Assembly (NCBI RefSeq): GCF_029931775.1
Contig: NC_079312.1
Span: 13,461,821-13,525,820 of the forward strand
Source: Euleptes europaea
Taxonomy: Eukaryota; Chordata; Lepidosauria; Squamata; Sphaerodactylidae
Reading direction: 5' to 3'
Length of the DNA: 64,000 bases
Part shown: positions 53,271 to 63,545 of the stretch, piece after piece
Numbering within the stretch: position 1 is the first letter of the stretch
Layout: every line of letters starts with the position of its first letter
Program-made: the position numbers and the translations under genes
Notes under the pieces: generated by a model
What the model was told of the DNA's origin: nothing
The model's database searches: none
The model's input: only the letters and a program-made list of their open reading frames with translations

Positions 53271-53485
53271 AAGAACACATGAAGCTACCTTATACTGAAT
53301 CAGACCCTTGGTCCATCAGAGTCAGTATTGTCTACTCAGACAGGCAGCGGCTCTCCAGAGTCTCAGGCAGAGGTCTTTCACATCACCTGCTTGCCTAGTC
53401 CCTTTAACTGGAGATGCCAGGGATTGAACCTGGGGCCTTCTGCATGCCAAGCAGATGCTCTACCACTGAGCCACAGCCCCTCCCC
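53270..53485 (-). mobile_element. tRNA-derived SINE, type 1
   Basis: A full copy (ACATGAAGCTACCTTATACT to CCACAGCCCCTCCCC). Confidence 0.8.
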
Positions 53486-54077
53486 GTATAAACATATTAA
53501 CTCTTCCATAGAAACTTGGAGCAGCTGTATAATTTCTGTCCTATGAAGGGTTCTCTGATATTTATCCCAATCCCCCCTCATCAGACATTCTGTGCATAGA
53601 AGAAACCAGAATCTTATTCTGGACATGATGAATATTCTTATTTGCAGATCAAGAAAATTTAATTATTCCTTCCTCCTCCTGTTTCCTGTTTTACTTTCAT
53701 TACTTGCATGCAAGTAATTAACAGGCTGGCCTTTTTAAAAACAACTGTTCAGGGTTAGTTGCTTCATACTTAATTAATTACAAGCATTAATGGGGACTAG
53801 AAACTATTTATTTTGAAAAGAAGGAACTCCAGAACCACCTTCAGCAAGCTTTCTGCACTAGAACGGACTCTCAGGGCATATGAACAGATGCTTGGCTTAT
53901 TCAACATCACTCCATCTCTCAACCATTGCAGTAATTCAGAAATCTGTGCAAAATACTACTGCCTTTGTGTGTGTTTTTAAGGAACAATGGCTGGAGCGCT
54001 CTGCCAACCTCCAAGACAATGTCAGAGTTCTTCTTGAACTGTAAGAATCTCCGAAATATCCTTATCCAGTCCCTTAC

Positions 54078-54185
54078 CTGAATCTTGGCCTGGGAATCTC
54101 TCTCTTCCTTCCAGGAACTGGACCAACATTTCTTCCTCTTTTTCCATGTGGGAGGGAAGGCCAGATTTAGGAACTAAAAACCCCT
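54078..54185 (-). CDS. Locus B: KRAB-B-like exon
   Basis: A 108-nt exon between ACTCTAG and TTCAG|GTAAG, phase 1 to phase 1. It has the same length and phase as the locus A exon at 29399-29506. It encodes GFLVPKSGLPSHMEKEEEM followed by a charged tail. The pattern (hydrophobic, PVPKPDLISQLExGEEPW-like) is the usual segment following KRAB-A in KRAB-zinc-finger proteins. Its phase-1 donor fits the phase-1 acceptors of both downstream zinc-finger exons (52513 and 50136). It is the last shared exon before the zinc-finger array. Confidence 0.82.
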
Positions 54186-54537
54186 CTAGAGTAGAGATAT
54201 AGAGAAAAACAGAGAATTATTCCTGACACATTTGGATTAAAAGAATGTTCACTGATTATCCTTTTTTGGGGGGGGAGTTACTTTTTAAAAATTTAAATAC
54301 ATCAATGAGAAAATTCAAAGTAAAACAAAATATCACAAACAATAATTTTGTCCTTACCTATAAGTAAATATCAGACAAAACTATTACCTTGACAATCCGT
54401 AACCTTTCACCTAGGAGAGAGACACCCCCCCGTGATAGCCATTACACCAGCTCACACCCTCCTCTCAGACCTATTTGCAAGCCTAGCAACCACCATATTC
54501 CAGCCTAGGAAGCAAAAACAGAGGTAGGATACAGAGT

Positions 54538-54743
54538 TGGGTGCCCAGCCTCCAGGTGGGGCCTCGTATTACATCTGATCTCCAGGCTACAGAGATTCAT
54601 TCCCCTAGAGACTATGACTGCCCTGAAGAACAGACTCCATGGCATTATGCTCCATTCGGGTCCCTACCCTGCCCAAACCCCACTCACCCCAAGCTCTACC
54701 CCAAATCTCCAGGAATCCCCCAACCTGGATATGGCAGCCCTAA
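54538..54743 (+). mobile_element. MITE-related variant repeat
   Basis: TGCCCAGCCTCCAGGTGGGG, then GATCTCCAGGCTACAGAGA, to GGCAGCCCTA. It resembles the variant at 8227 more than the main family. Confidence 0.5.
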
Positions 54744-55001
54744 AAGGATGAGCAGCAGGCAGTCAACTGTTCATTCTGGTAAAATCCACATTTCTATACC
54801 TTCTCACTTTTTGGTGGCCATGTCTATGATAATAAATATTTTGCCCACTGAATATACTAAAAATCCTTTAAGGTCTTTTTCATATCAGATGCACGTAAGG
54901 AACGCTGTGTATGTAAAGACACAGGGAAACACAAGGTCAAATTCTAAAACTGATAGTGACGTTTTCTGGATTAATCATACCTGAGCAAAAAAGGTCCTTA
55001 C

Positions 55002-55110
55002 CCAAAGTATCTACATTCCCTCTGTCCTCCTGTAGGACTTGCCAAAACATGGTCCTTTGGCTTGGCTCCATCAGACTCTGCTTAACAACATCTGCATCCC
55101 CAAAAGTCAT
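55002..55110 (-). CDS. Locus B: KRAB-A exon
   Basis: A 109-nt exon in phase 0, out phase 1, ending TTTGG|GTAAG. The acceptor is AAACAG at 55111, with an in-frame alternative CCAAG six bases upstream. It encodes MTFGDADVV, then MEPSQRTMFWQVLQED and GNVDTLG. This matches the KRAB-A layout (VTFxDVAV, then LxPxQRxLYxxVMxENYxNVxSLG), except that the central EEW motif is absent and the MLENY box reads LQEDR. KRAB-A boxes normally recruit TRIM28 (KAP1) for transcriptional silencing. Loss of these residues suggests weak or altered recruitment, which is inference. The locus A counterpart is at 30386-30509. Confidence 0.8.
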
Positions 55111-55274
55111 CTGTTTCTTGGAATGGAGGGGGGGAAACACCACACGCACATGATTAATAATGTGAAGGTGCAAACAGAAGATCATACGCTGGAATTCCAA
55201 AATCCAGAGCCTTTCAAATATACAATCCTTAATTCACTCACAAAAGCCAACACTTCTAGCATCATCTAATCACA

Positions 55275-55488
55275 TGAACACATGAAGCTGCCTTATACTG
55301 AATCAGACCCTTGGTCCATCAAAGTCAGTATTGCCTGCTCAGACCAGCAGTGGCTCTCCAGGGTCTCAGGCAGAGGTCTTTGACATCACCTACTTGCCTA
55401 GTCGCTTTAACTGGAGATGCCAGGGATTGAACCTGGGACCTTCTGCATGCCAAGCAGAGGCTCTACCACTGAGCCACAACCCCTCCTA
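55275..55488 (-). mobile_element. tRNA-derived SINE, type 1
   Basis: A full copy in the intron upstream of the locus B KRAB-A exon. Confidence 0.8.
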
Positions 55489-55532
55489 AATCACCCTGGT
55501 TTAGAGTCAAGAAAAGGCCTGTTAATATGTTT

Positions 55533-55825
55533 GAAGAAGAAGAGTTGGTTTTTATATGCTGACTTTCTCTACTACTTAAGGGAGACTCAAACCGGTTTAC
55601 CCTTTCCCCTCCCCACAACAGACACCCTGTGAGGTAGGTGAGGCTGAGAGAGTGTGACTTGCCCAAGGTCACCCATCTGGCTTCATGTGGACGAGTGGAG
55701 AAACAAAACCAGTTCACCAGATTAGCGCCCGCCGGTCATGTGGAGGAGTGGGGAATCACACCCGGTTCTCCAGATCAGACTCCACCACTCCAAACCACCG
55801 CTCTTAACCACTACACCACATGTGC
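55533..55825 (-). mobile_element. tRNA-derived SINE, type 2
   Basis: A full copy, GAAGAAGAGTTGGTTTTTAT to CCGCTCTTAACCACTACACC. Confidence 0.78.
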
Positions 55826-55832
55826 ATGTGTG

Positions 55833-56022
55833 TAAAGTGCTGTCACGTCGCAGCTGAATTATGGTGACCCCTCATGAGGTTTTCAAGGCAAGAGAGGTTC
55901 AGAGGTGGCCTCTGCATAGCCTCTTGACTTCCTTGGTGGTCTCCCATCCAAATACTAACCAGGGCTGACCCTGCTTAGCTTCCAAGATCTGATGAGATCA
56001 GGCTAACCTGGGCCACCCAGGT
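55833..56022 (-). mobile_element. 5S rRNA-derived SINE
   Basis: Inverted copy. Tail (CACGTCGCAGCTGAATTATG) at the left, and at the right AACCAGGGCTGACCCTGCTT and CTTCCAAGATCTGATGAG. Confidence 0.75.
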
Positions 56023-56034
56023 CAGGGTTACTCA

Positions 56035-56470
56035 ATACATAAAGGTAAAGACAGTCCCCTGTGCAATCACTGGGTAATTCCTGACCCATCGGGAGATGTA
56101 ACATCCTGACATTTACTAGGCAGTCTATGTTTACGGGGTGGTTTGCCAGTGCCTTCCCAGTCATCTTCCTTTTACCCCCAACAAGCTGGGTACTCCTTTT
56201 ACCAACCTCGGAAGGATGGAAGGCTGAGTCAACCTTGAGCTGGCTGATAATAATAATTATTTATTTACGGCTATTTGCCTGATAAAACAAAGACAACCTT
56301 ACAAAAAGTGAATTTTCAGACCAAGTCTAATCTCAATATAAAATACCAGGTTATACATTTTCCGTTTGAGCTGGCTACCTGAAACTGACTTCCGTTGTGA
56401 TCGAACTCAGGCCATGAGATATTTTGACTGCAGTACTGCAGCTTAACACTCTGCGCCACGAGACTCCTCC
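56035..56470 (-). mobile_element. tRNA-derived SINE type 3, interrupted
   Basis: Tail and body at about 56040-56250 and head at about 56365-56470. Roughly 110 bases of AT-rich unrelated sequence (TAATAATAATTATTTATTTA onward) lie between them. Confidence 0.65.
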
Positions 56471-56479
56471 ATACTCAAT

Positions 56480-56730
56480 ACATAAAGTAAAGTAAAGGTC
56501 CCCTGTGCAAGCACCGGGTCATTCCTGACCCATGGGGTGACGTCACATCCCGACGTTTCCAAGGCAGACTTTGTTTGCGGGGTGGTTTGCCAGTGCCTTC
56601 CCCAGTCATCTTCCCTTTACCCCCAGCAAGCTGGGTACTCATTTGACCGACCTCGGAAGGATGGACGGCTGAGTCAACCTTGAGCCAACTACCTGAAACC
56701 AACTTCCGTTGGGATCGAATACGTACTCAA
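56480..56730 (-). mobile_element. tRNA-derived SINE, type 3
   Basis: A second inverted copy immediately to the right, head-truncated (ends AACTTCCGTTGGGATCGAA). Confidence 0.65.
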
Positions 56731-57154
56731 TACATACATATAGATTAATCTCTTGTGGCAGAATAAATCACTTTTAGGTAAGCAGGCAAGAACGTTTTCA
56801 TAAACTGAATTTTTTTAAGCCTTAGGAACTACCAGTCACAAAAATGGCAACTTCATGAGTAGAGCCAGTCACAAAAAAAATGGCAGGTTGTTCAAAAAGT
56901 GCAGCGTTTCAGAGCAGCTCTGCCGTGCTAGGGGTGAAAAACCCATTCCTCTACGGTCTTCCCAAAGCAAACCACTACCACCATCACCACCTCAAATTGT
57001 AATTTCCCTCTCCCCACTTATCTCTCCTAAAGGCAAAATATATTGTCACTTACCAGGGACAGATACCACAAACCAGGGTACCATCCTGGTTACAACAAAA
57101 AGAAGGGCAACACCAATTGGAGCAAAGAGAAGAGGAGAAGGTCCAGTGGGAAGA

Positions 57155-57625
57155 CGATTTTATTCCAATATAATAATAACCTCAACGCATTTTGCATTGA
57201 GCTCCCTCCTAAAGTGGGAGCATCCTGACAGCCATCATGGTGTAGTGGTTAATAGTGGTGAAGTGGAACAGTGGATTCTGATCTGGAGATCCGGGTTTGA
57301 TTCCCCACTCCTCCACATGAGCAGCGGAGGCTAATCTGGTGAACCAGGTTTGATTCCCCACTCCTCCTCATGAAGCCAGCTGAATGACCTTGGGCTAGTC
57401 ACAACTCTCTTAGAGCTCTCTCAGCCCCACCTGCCTCACAAGGTGTCTGTTGTGGGGAGAGGAGGGGAAGGTGATTGTAAGCTGCTTTGATTCTTCCTTA
57501 AGTAGTAGAGAAAGCCAGCATATAAAAACCAACTCTTTTTCTTCTCCTTCTCCCATGTTTCACAGATCCCCCTGAAGAAGCTCAATGCAAAATGTGTAGG
57601 GGTTATTATTATATTGGAATAAAGC
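57155..57625. mobile_element. Inverted Penelope-like-type ends flanking a tRNA-SINE
   Basis: Left part about 57158-57205 and right part about 57572-57622 are inverted copies (TATTCCAATATAATAATAACC and AGCTCAATGCAAAAT words), with CTGAAGAAGC at the right end. Between them sits a plus-strand tRNA-derived SINE (about 57228-57548). It is either a fold-back element invaded by a SINE or two opposed insertions. Confidence 0.45.
57228..57548 (+). mobile_element. tRNA-derived SINE, type 2
   Basis: GCCATCATGGTGTAGTGGTT to AAACCAACTCTTTTTCTTCT, lying between inverted Penelope-like-type ends. Confidence 0.78.
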
Positions 57626-57818
57626 CATCTTAACACCCTAGTTAAACATGGATCACTAGATCATAGGCTGTTATTGCAACTCATACTTGTTTTGGTGCTT
57701 GGTTGTGTTTGTTTTTAAACTTGGAAGCTGCATCCAGTGGATCTCAGAGAGGCAGGATATATAAATCTCTAAATACACAATAAAACAAACCAAACTTTTC
57801 TCCAGGGCATCAGTGTAC

Positions 57819-57901
57819 CTTTGCCTGCTCAGAGTCACTTGTTTCCTGTCCTTCAGGAGAAAGAGATAGCGGGAAGTGTCTTGGGCGTTTGGTCCCTCTG
57901 C
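57819..57901 (-). CDS. Locus B: short exon 3 (linker)
   Basis: An 83-nt exon between CTTTCAG and AAAG|GTAC, entering at phase 1 and leaving at phase 0. Its length and phases are identical to the locus A exon at 30969-31051, which is the main evidence for it. It encodes a polar segment (RGTKRPRHFPLSLSPEG then QETSDSEQAK) with no recognised domain, probably a flexible linker between the dimerisation and KRAB parts. No function can be assigned. Confidence 0.65.
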
Positions 57902-58127
57902 CTGAAAGGAAGGAAGATATAAGATGGGGAATCAGAACACCGTCCTTATGGTGACCAGATATGAAGAAAGAAAAGTTTCACAGTTGTGTGGGAAAAGGGA
58001 ATTTTGAAAAGGAGGCAGCAGGGTTAGGTAGGGGCAGAGAAGATGTACACATCAAAATCACCTCTTATGCACACTGGTTCAAGGTCCAGGAGTCTGTTTT
58101 TTGCACACAGTCGCACTACAAAGAGGT

Positions 58128-58433
58128 AGAAGAAGAAGAGTTGGTTCTTATATGCCGACTTTCTCTACCACTTAAGGCAGAATCGAACCGGCTTACAATC
58201 ACCGACCCTTCCCCTCCCCACAACAGACATCCTGTGAGGTGGATGGGGCTGAGAGAGTGTGACTAGCCCAAGGTCACCCAGCTGGTCTCTTGTGGAGGAG
58301 TGGGGAAACAAATCCAGTTCACCAGGTTAGCCTCCGCCGCTCATGTGGAGGAGTGAGGAATCAAACCCAGTTCTCCAGATCAGACTCCACCACTCCAAAC
58401 CACTGCTCTTAACCACTACACCACGCTGGCTCT
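58128..58433 (-). mobile_element. tRNA-derived SINE, type 2
   Basis: A full copy ending CCACTACACCACGCTGGCTC. Confidence 0.78.
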
Positions 58434-58974
58434 CTTTGCACATACCAAGGTAGCCACAGATTCTCCAGGAATTTCCCCCCCCCTTGGCCTCATTCATAGC
58501 CTGTCTCTTTTCTGTCGCTCTGCTGCTTACCCCTCGATATGTGCAAAGGAGCAGAGGCGTTCCAACAAGCTCTGCTCATACCTCGCAGCTCAGGTCTTGC
58601 AAGGGGTTTTTGTAATTATCTTTCAGACACCCAAGTACATATTTCCCGGGCAGTCCTTCTCAAGGTGAAATTGCCCAGGAGAAAAATCTGAATAACTGGC
58701 CAAAGGGGGGAAGCTTTGAAGATCTTTATGTAGGGCTGCCAACAACCTGGAGGAGAAAAAAATAATCTCCAGCCCCTGTAAGAGAGGCTCAATGGGATGT
58801 TATTTATCGGGGGGGGGGGTTTTTAATTACTTCTGTGCTATGAAAAGCTTCAGCTGACCATATCCAAACATTAAAGCGGCAAGACTCCCCACACCCAGCT
58901 CACTGGCAACCCTATCTACATGCTGCCTTGAGTTTGAGGAGACAAAATGAGACAGAATGTTTTAAATGAATAAA

Positions 58975-59705
58975 TACATTTTGTGCGTGTTAAGTGCCGT
59001 CAAGTCACTTCCGACTCATGGCGATCCTATGAATCAATGTCCTCCAAAATGTCCTGTCATTAACAGCCTTGCTCAGGACTTGCAAACTGAGAAATGTGGC
59101 TTCCTTCATCTCTTGTTGGGTCTTCCTCTTTTCCTGCTGCCTTCTACTTTTCCTAGCATGACTGTCTTTTCCAGTGACTCTGGTCGTCTCATGGCGTGAC
59201 CAAAATACGATAGCCTCAGTTTAGTCATTTTAGCTTCTCGGGTCAGTTCAGGCTTGATTTGATCTAGAACCCACTGATTTGGGTTTTTTGTTTGTTTGTT
59301 TTTGGCCATCCACAGTATCTGTAACACTCTCCTCCAACACCACATTTCAAAGGAACCTACTTCCTTCCTATCGGCCTTCTTCATTGCCCAGCTTTCACAC
59401 CCATACATAGTAACAGGGAATAAGATGGCACGAATTAAATTGACCTTGGTTGCCAGTGACACATCCTTACATTTAAGAATCTTTTCTAGCTCCTTCATGG
59501 CTGTCCTTCCCAATCTCAATCTCCTTCTAATTTCTTGGTTGCAGTCTCCCTTTAGGTTGATAATGGAGCCGAATAGAAAGTCTTGAACAATTTCAATTTC
59601 CTCATTGTCCACCTTAAAGTTGAGTAATTCTCCTGTAGTTGTTACTTTTGTCTTCTTGATGTTCAGCTGTAGTCCTGCTTTGGCACTTTCTCCTTTAACT
59701 TTTAG
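58975..59705 (-). mobile_element. Bov-B/RTE-type LINE, 3' third
   Basis: The longest copy. Minus-strand text includes EIVQDFLFGSIINLKGDCN, then LATKVNLIRAILFPVTMYGC, ESWAMKKADRK and MWCWRRVLQ, followed by the same MTKLRLSYFGHAMRR region. MYGCESW and the FGHxMRR block are diagnostic for the family. There is a clear poly-T-side insertion near 59285 and a frame break before the 3' end. Confidence 0.82.
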
Positions 59706-59894
59706 CAGCAGCAGCAGTAGTAGTAAAATACATTTTATATTTTTAAATATTGTTACTGATTAATGGATACCCAGGTAAAACTGTATACAACAGAGATTGT
59801 TTAACTAGTGATCCTTTACACGGCGCCTGCATAATTAAGTCCTTTCATTTGCAGGGGGTGGGGTGGGGAGATGAAGACTGAGCAGAACCCTTAC

Positions 59895-59991
59895 CCAACA
59901 AATGTATCTTCCCTTCGGTGTTCTGCATGGCTTCTTTGTAGACCTTTCTCTGCACGGAATCCAGGGATTCCCCCTCTTCACTCAGGGAATC
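59895..59991 (-). CDS. Locus B: short exon 2, KRAB-A-like remnant
   Basis: A 97-nt exon bounded by TTTCAG and by G|GTAAG. It enters at phase 0 and leaves at phase 1, exactly as its 121-nt counterpart in locus A does. It encodes a 32-residue segment containing DSVQRKVYKEAMQNTEGKIHLL. The second half resembles the C-terminal part of a KRAB-A box (consensus DPxQRxLYxDVMxENYxNLxSLG), which would make it a second, diverged KRAB-A-like exon ahead of the clearer one at 55.0 kb. The exon call rests on splice signals, phase and paralogy with locus A. The KRAB relationship is inference from the QRKVYKEAM segment. Confidence 0.7.
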
Positions 59992-60657
59992 CTGAAACAG
60001 CAAAGAGGATCCCCACTCAGGACAAGACTGGGTATGTAACGGGGAAAGAGGGACGTAGTTTGCTACCTCAGATCCTTTCGGGCATGACTCGAAGGAGCCG
60101 TTTCTGAACAGATAAAGCTCCTAAGAGATCTCTGATGCTCATGAGGATCTGGCATTAAGCAAACAGCTGAACTGGGAGTTCCAAGTCTGACTGCGGAAGG
60201 GTGTGTGTGCCCCTGGACTTTTAAGAAAGCATAGAGGGACCAGTACACTTTAAGAAACACATGCTCCCTAATACACCTACCTGGCCACTCCAGTCATCTA
60301 TGAGAACCCTGCTTCAGGTGCCCCTGCCATCTGAGGCTAGACACAAGAAAGGACCTTCTTGGCCATGGCTTCAAAATCACAGCAGAGAAATGCATCTATC
60401 TCCCTCTACCATTGTCTTCCACCAGCAGGTTCCCTGACTCGCCCTTCCCTGACTCACCCTTTGATGCCAAGTGGATGGTAGGACATCCATCCCTGCAGGG
60501 TCTCACTGATTTTCCTTAGCTCAGTCCCCATGACCATTCCCCTCAGCCACCAGAGGGCTTTTAAAAACTGAAAATAGTTAGAGCGCTTTAGTGTAATATC
60601 ATTATAGGTGTGCTGGCCAATGGCCGTAACAATAAATGTATATAATTATAGGAGCTA

Positions 60658-60825
60658 AGGCAGCATGGTATAGCCTGATCTTATCAGATCTCAGAAGCCA
60701 AGCAGGATTGGAGCTTGGAAAGATGACTCTGCAGAGGAAGGCAATAGCAAATCCCCCCTGCTTCTCACTTGCCTTGAAAGCACCATATGTCAGTTGTGAC
60801 TTGATGTCCCATACATTATAACAGT
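60658..60825 (+). mobile_element. 5S rRNA-derived SINE, shortened
   Basis: GCCTGATCTTATCAGATCTC and AGAAGCCAAGCAGGATTGG, then an abbreviated body and CAGTTGTGACTTGATG tail. Confidence 0.65.
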
Positions 60826-61732
60826 CTATTGCAACAATGCACTAGTTTCCCGCTTCCATTTTTTAAAAGTCTCTGACCCCTTTCATTGCTGAATTGTCAG
60901 GGGAAATGTGCAGGCTGTATGTTTTCTCTTGCGTCTCTACAACAAAAAGGGCTAGGGATGCACTTTTTTTTAATGAAAAGGGAACTGAGTACCTTGTTGC
61001 AACAGTCTATCTATAGACCCCCTGAGCCCTGATTGACAGGGAAAGGTGTGGGGTAGAAGTTGAATAAAATTAAATAAATATGACCATTTTAAAGCCTTAA
61101 ATAAGTTCCCCATGGCAAGGTAAGCAATGTGAGCAACACAGAGAATAGTCTCCTTGTGGAAGCAGTCCCACCGATTTCTACAGGAGCAAGCCAGGTTGGT
61201 TTTCTTCTGGTCAGCAATTACTTTGAAGGAGTACTGTTTTCAGAAAAGTGGCATATAATATTTTAAATTAAGCTGTAGTGGCAACCCTGAATCTGCCTCA
61301 CGGGGTTGTTGTGAGACTCAGAAGTACTGGGAAGGATTCCATAAAGGGAAAACAGCTAGAGGATTCATAGAGAATAGATGGTATTTAAGATTATTCTGAA
61401 CAGATCATTAGTGAAAGGTCACGGATAAGGATGAACTGAAACCTCATTACCAATGCTGTCTCTTTTTGTCATAAAATATTTATCTACTGTAAAAGAATTA
61501 TTTCCTGCATAGGTAACATAATAATGTTAGTACAAAAAAGGAAATTCCGCAGCACCAACAAGCATGGAAGATCCTCCAAAATACGAGACTGCCCTAAGCA
61601 TCTTCCTGAAATATTCAAAAGCACCAATTTGAAAGGGCCTACAACAGAGCTGGGTTAAGCTGGTTGGTACTCACCTTTCCTATAATATATTAGTTCTACC
61701 GATTCAAAGGATGCCAACAAACCTACCCACAT

Positions 61733-61947
61733 GGACACATGAAGCTGATTTTTACTCAATCAGACACCCTTGGTCCATCAAAGTCAGTATTGTCTACTCA
61801 GACCAGCAGTGGCTCTCCAGGGTCTCAGGCAGAGGTCTTTCACATCCCCTACTTGCCTAGTCCCTTTAACTGGAGATGCTGGGGATTGAACCTGGGACCT
61901 CTGCATGCCAAGCAGATGCTCTACCACTGACCCACAGCTCCTCCCAC
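61733..61947 (-). mobile_element. tRNA-derived SINE, type 1
   Basis: A full copy ending about 50 bases downstream of the locus B SCAN donor. Confidence 0.8.
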
Positions 61948-61995
61948 ATGTTAGGTTCTGTTGGAGACTCTGGGGACTAAGTATTAAATCCTCAC

Positions 61996-62688
61996 CTGCC
62001 ATTTCCAAATCTCAGCACTGCCTTGATGCTTCATGAGGAAAACATCCACAAGGGCAGCAGCTTGGGTGCAGTTCTCAGGGCAGCTGGCCCTAATCCACCT
62101 CTGCAGCTCTGGCGGCAGGATGGCCAGGAACTGCTCCAAGATCAGCAGCTCCAGGATCTGCTCCTTCGAGTGACTCTCCGGCCTCAGCCACTGACGGCAA
62201 AGCTCCTGCAGCTGACTGTAGATCCGTCTTGGGTCTTCCACCTCCTGGGAGCGGAACTGTCGGAAGTGCTGCCGCAGGGTTTCCATGCGGTTGGCTTCCC
62301 AGCGCAAGATGGCCGCCCTCACTTTCCTATAATCCTCCCTGTCTCTGGCCTCCAGGCTGACGAAGGCCTGCTGGGCTTCTCCGCTGAGTGCCGGCAGGAG
62401 CTGGGCGGCCCACTCTTCCCTGGGCCACTGGCAGGCTTTTGCCACTTGCTCGAAGGAGGCCAAGAAGGCCTTAGCATCCTCCCAGGGGCTGGGTTCCTTC
62501 TCCCATCCTGGGTGAGGGGAATCCATTCCTCCCAAGAACTCCTGACTTCGGGCTTTCCAGAGCGGTTCCTCTCTACCCTCTCCAGGTCGCACTTCAGGCT
62601 GAATTATCCGGATCGCTTCTCCAGTTCCTTCTCCGGGTCCCCCTTCTCGCTCTGGCCATGCAGACTTTTGCTCCTTCATTGCTTTTAC
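61996..62688 (-). CDS. Locus B: SCAN-domain coding exon (first coding exon)
   Basis: Encodes the N-terminal 228 residues of a predicted SCAN-KRAB-zinc-finger transcription factor. The ATG is at 62679 and starts MKEQ, the same start as the locus A paralogue. A candidate acceptor (CCACAG) precedes it at 62688, and the exon ends TGGCAG before GTGAGG, phase 0. Residues about 67-125 ([15 protein letters not shown] onward) resemble the N-terminal half of a retroelement-derived capsid fold. Residues about 131-215 are the SCAN box proper ([35 protein letters not shown]). SCAN boxes mediate homo- and heterodimerisation between family members and are known to descend from a Gypsy-type gag capsid. This one is an intact host reading frame. 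Downstream exons follow at 59.9, 57.9, 55.1 and 54.2 kb. No promoter for this locus was seen inside the window, so its 5' noncoding exon probably lies to the right. Confidence 0.9.
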
Positions 62689-63364
62689 CTGTGGCTTTAC
62701 CAGTGCAAATCCAAAGAGTTACTGAGAATCCTGCTATCAGGCTGATTCTAGGCCAAAAACCTGTCTTGTTTCTTTAAACACAGGATCTTGCAAGAAACAC
62801 AATTCCGGAAACTGATGAACTTCCGCCTTATTTCCTGGGTTTTATCTCTGCAAGAGGATGACTTCGTTGGTGACAAACGATTTTCAACTGTCAGAGGCCA
62901 TAAGCCTGTTCCCTGGTTCCTGATTTGCAAGGAGAAAGTCTCCCTGGCCTGGAGAGAGACACACAATGGAATGGTTAAAAAAGACAAGCAAGCAGCAAAC
63001 CATTTGCACAGACCACCTCGCAAATGCATTCTTTTTCCCTTACCAAAGAACAGGCAGAAGAGAAAATGCATGCCTACATAAAGAACTTGTTTGGGCATTG
63101 CTGAGATCTAAGCATGGCGAAGAGGTTGAGCCATGAATTCATAAGTCCCAAGTTCAAATCCCACTTTGGCCATGAATGCAGTAGAAACCCCTGACTAGAT
63201 CTTTTACCCAACCTAATTTCAACAGCAGTGCAGTAATTAAATTAGGTGGGTCAGGGTCACAAATGTGTAATAAATAATCTCAAAAATGCCCCCCCTTTTG
63301 TGTGGGGCGAGCAGCATCTTCTCTGGACCGCAAAAGCCCACACAGGAAAAGCTCTGTGACTTTC
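62689..63364. other. Upstream of the locus B SCAN exon
   Basis: No CpG-rich promoter like that of locus A is present here. AT-balanced DNA with no splice-supported exon. The locus B promoter is presumably beyond the right edge. Confidence 0.4.
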
Positions 63365-63545
63365 TACAGCTTTTCAGCAGAAAAGAGCAGGAGTCCAGCA
63401 GCACTTTAAAGGCTAACAACATTTTTGGCAGGGTAGGAGCTTTGGTGAGTCACAGCTGTTTATCTGTAGCAGTAGAAAAGAGCAAAAGTCCAGTAGCACC
63501 TTAAAGACTGACATTTCTCATATGAGCTTCAGCGAGTCTGAAGAA
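63365..63545 (+). repeat. Two adjacent copies of a related unclassified repeat
   Basis: AAAAGAGCAGGAGTCCAGCA and AAAAGAGCAAAAGTCCAGTA each precede a GCACCTTAAAG-type segment. The pair lies just before the CR1 fragment. Confidence 0.45.

Larger units (their letters stand above)
59706..61732. other. Locus B intron 1 and flanks
   Basis: Apart from the 97-nt exon at 59895-59991 and a short 5S-SINE at 60658, only AT-rich sequence without recognised structure. Confidence 0.4.

Noticed and set aside
54541-54984. 147-residue plus-strand frame
   Set aside because: Its first part is a MITE-like repeat and the rest has no recognisable similarity or splice support.
59106-59612. A host gene encoding a 168-residue protein
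   Set aside because: The text MYGCESW and FGHAMRR identifies the C-terminal part of a Bov-B/RTE LINE, with a frame break and simple-sequence insertion.
62023-62745. 240-residue plus-strand frame
   Set aside because: Antisense shadow of the GC-rich SCAN exon of locus B. The SCAN frame on the other strand is clearly the coding one.
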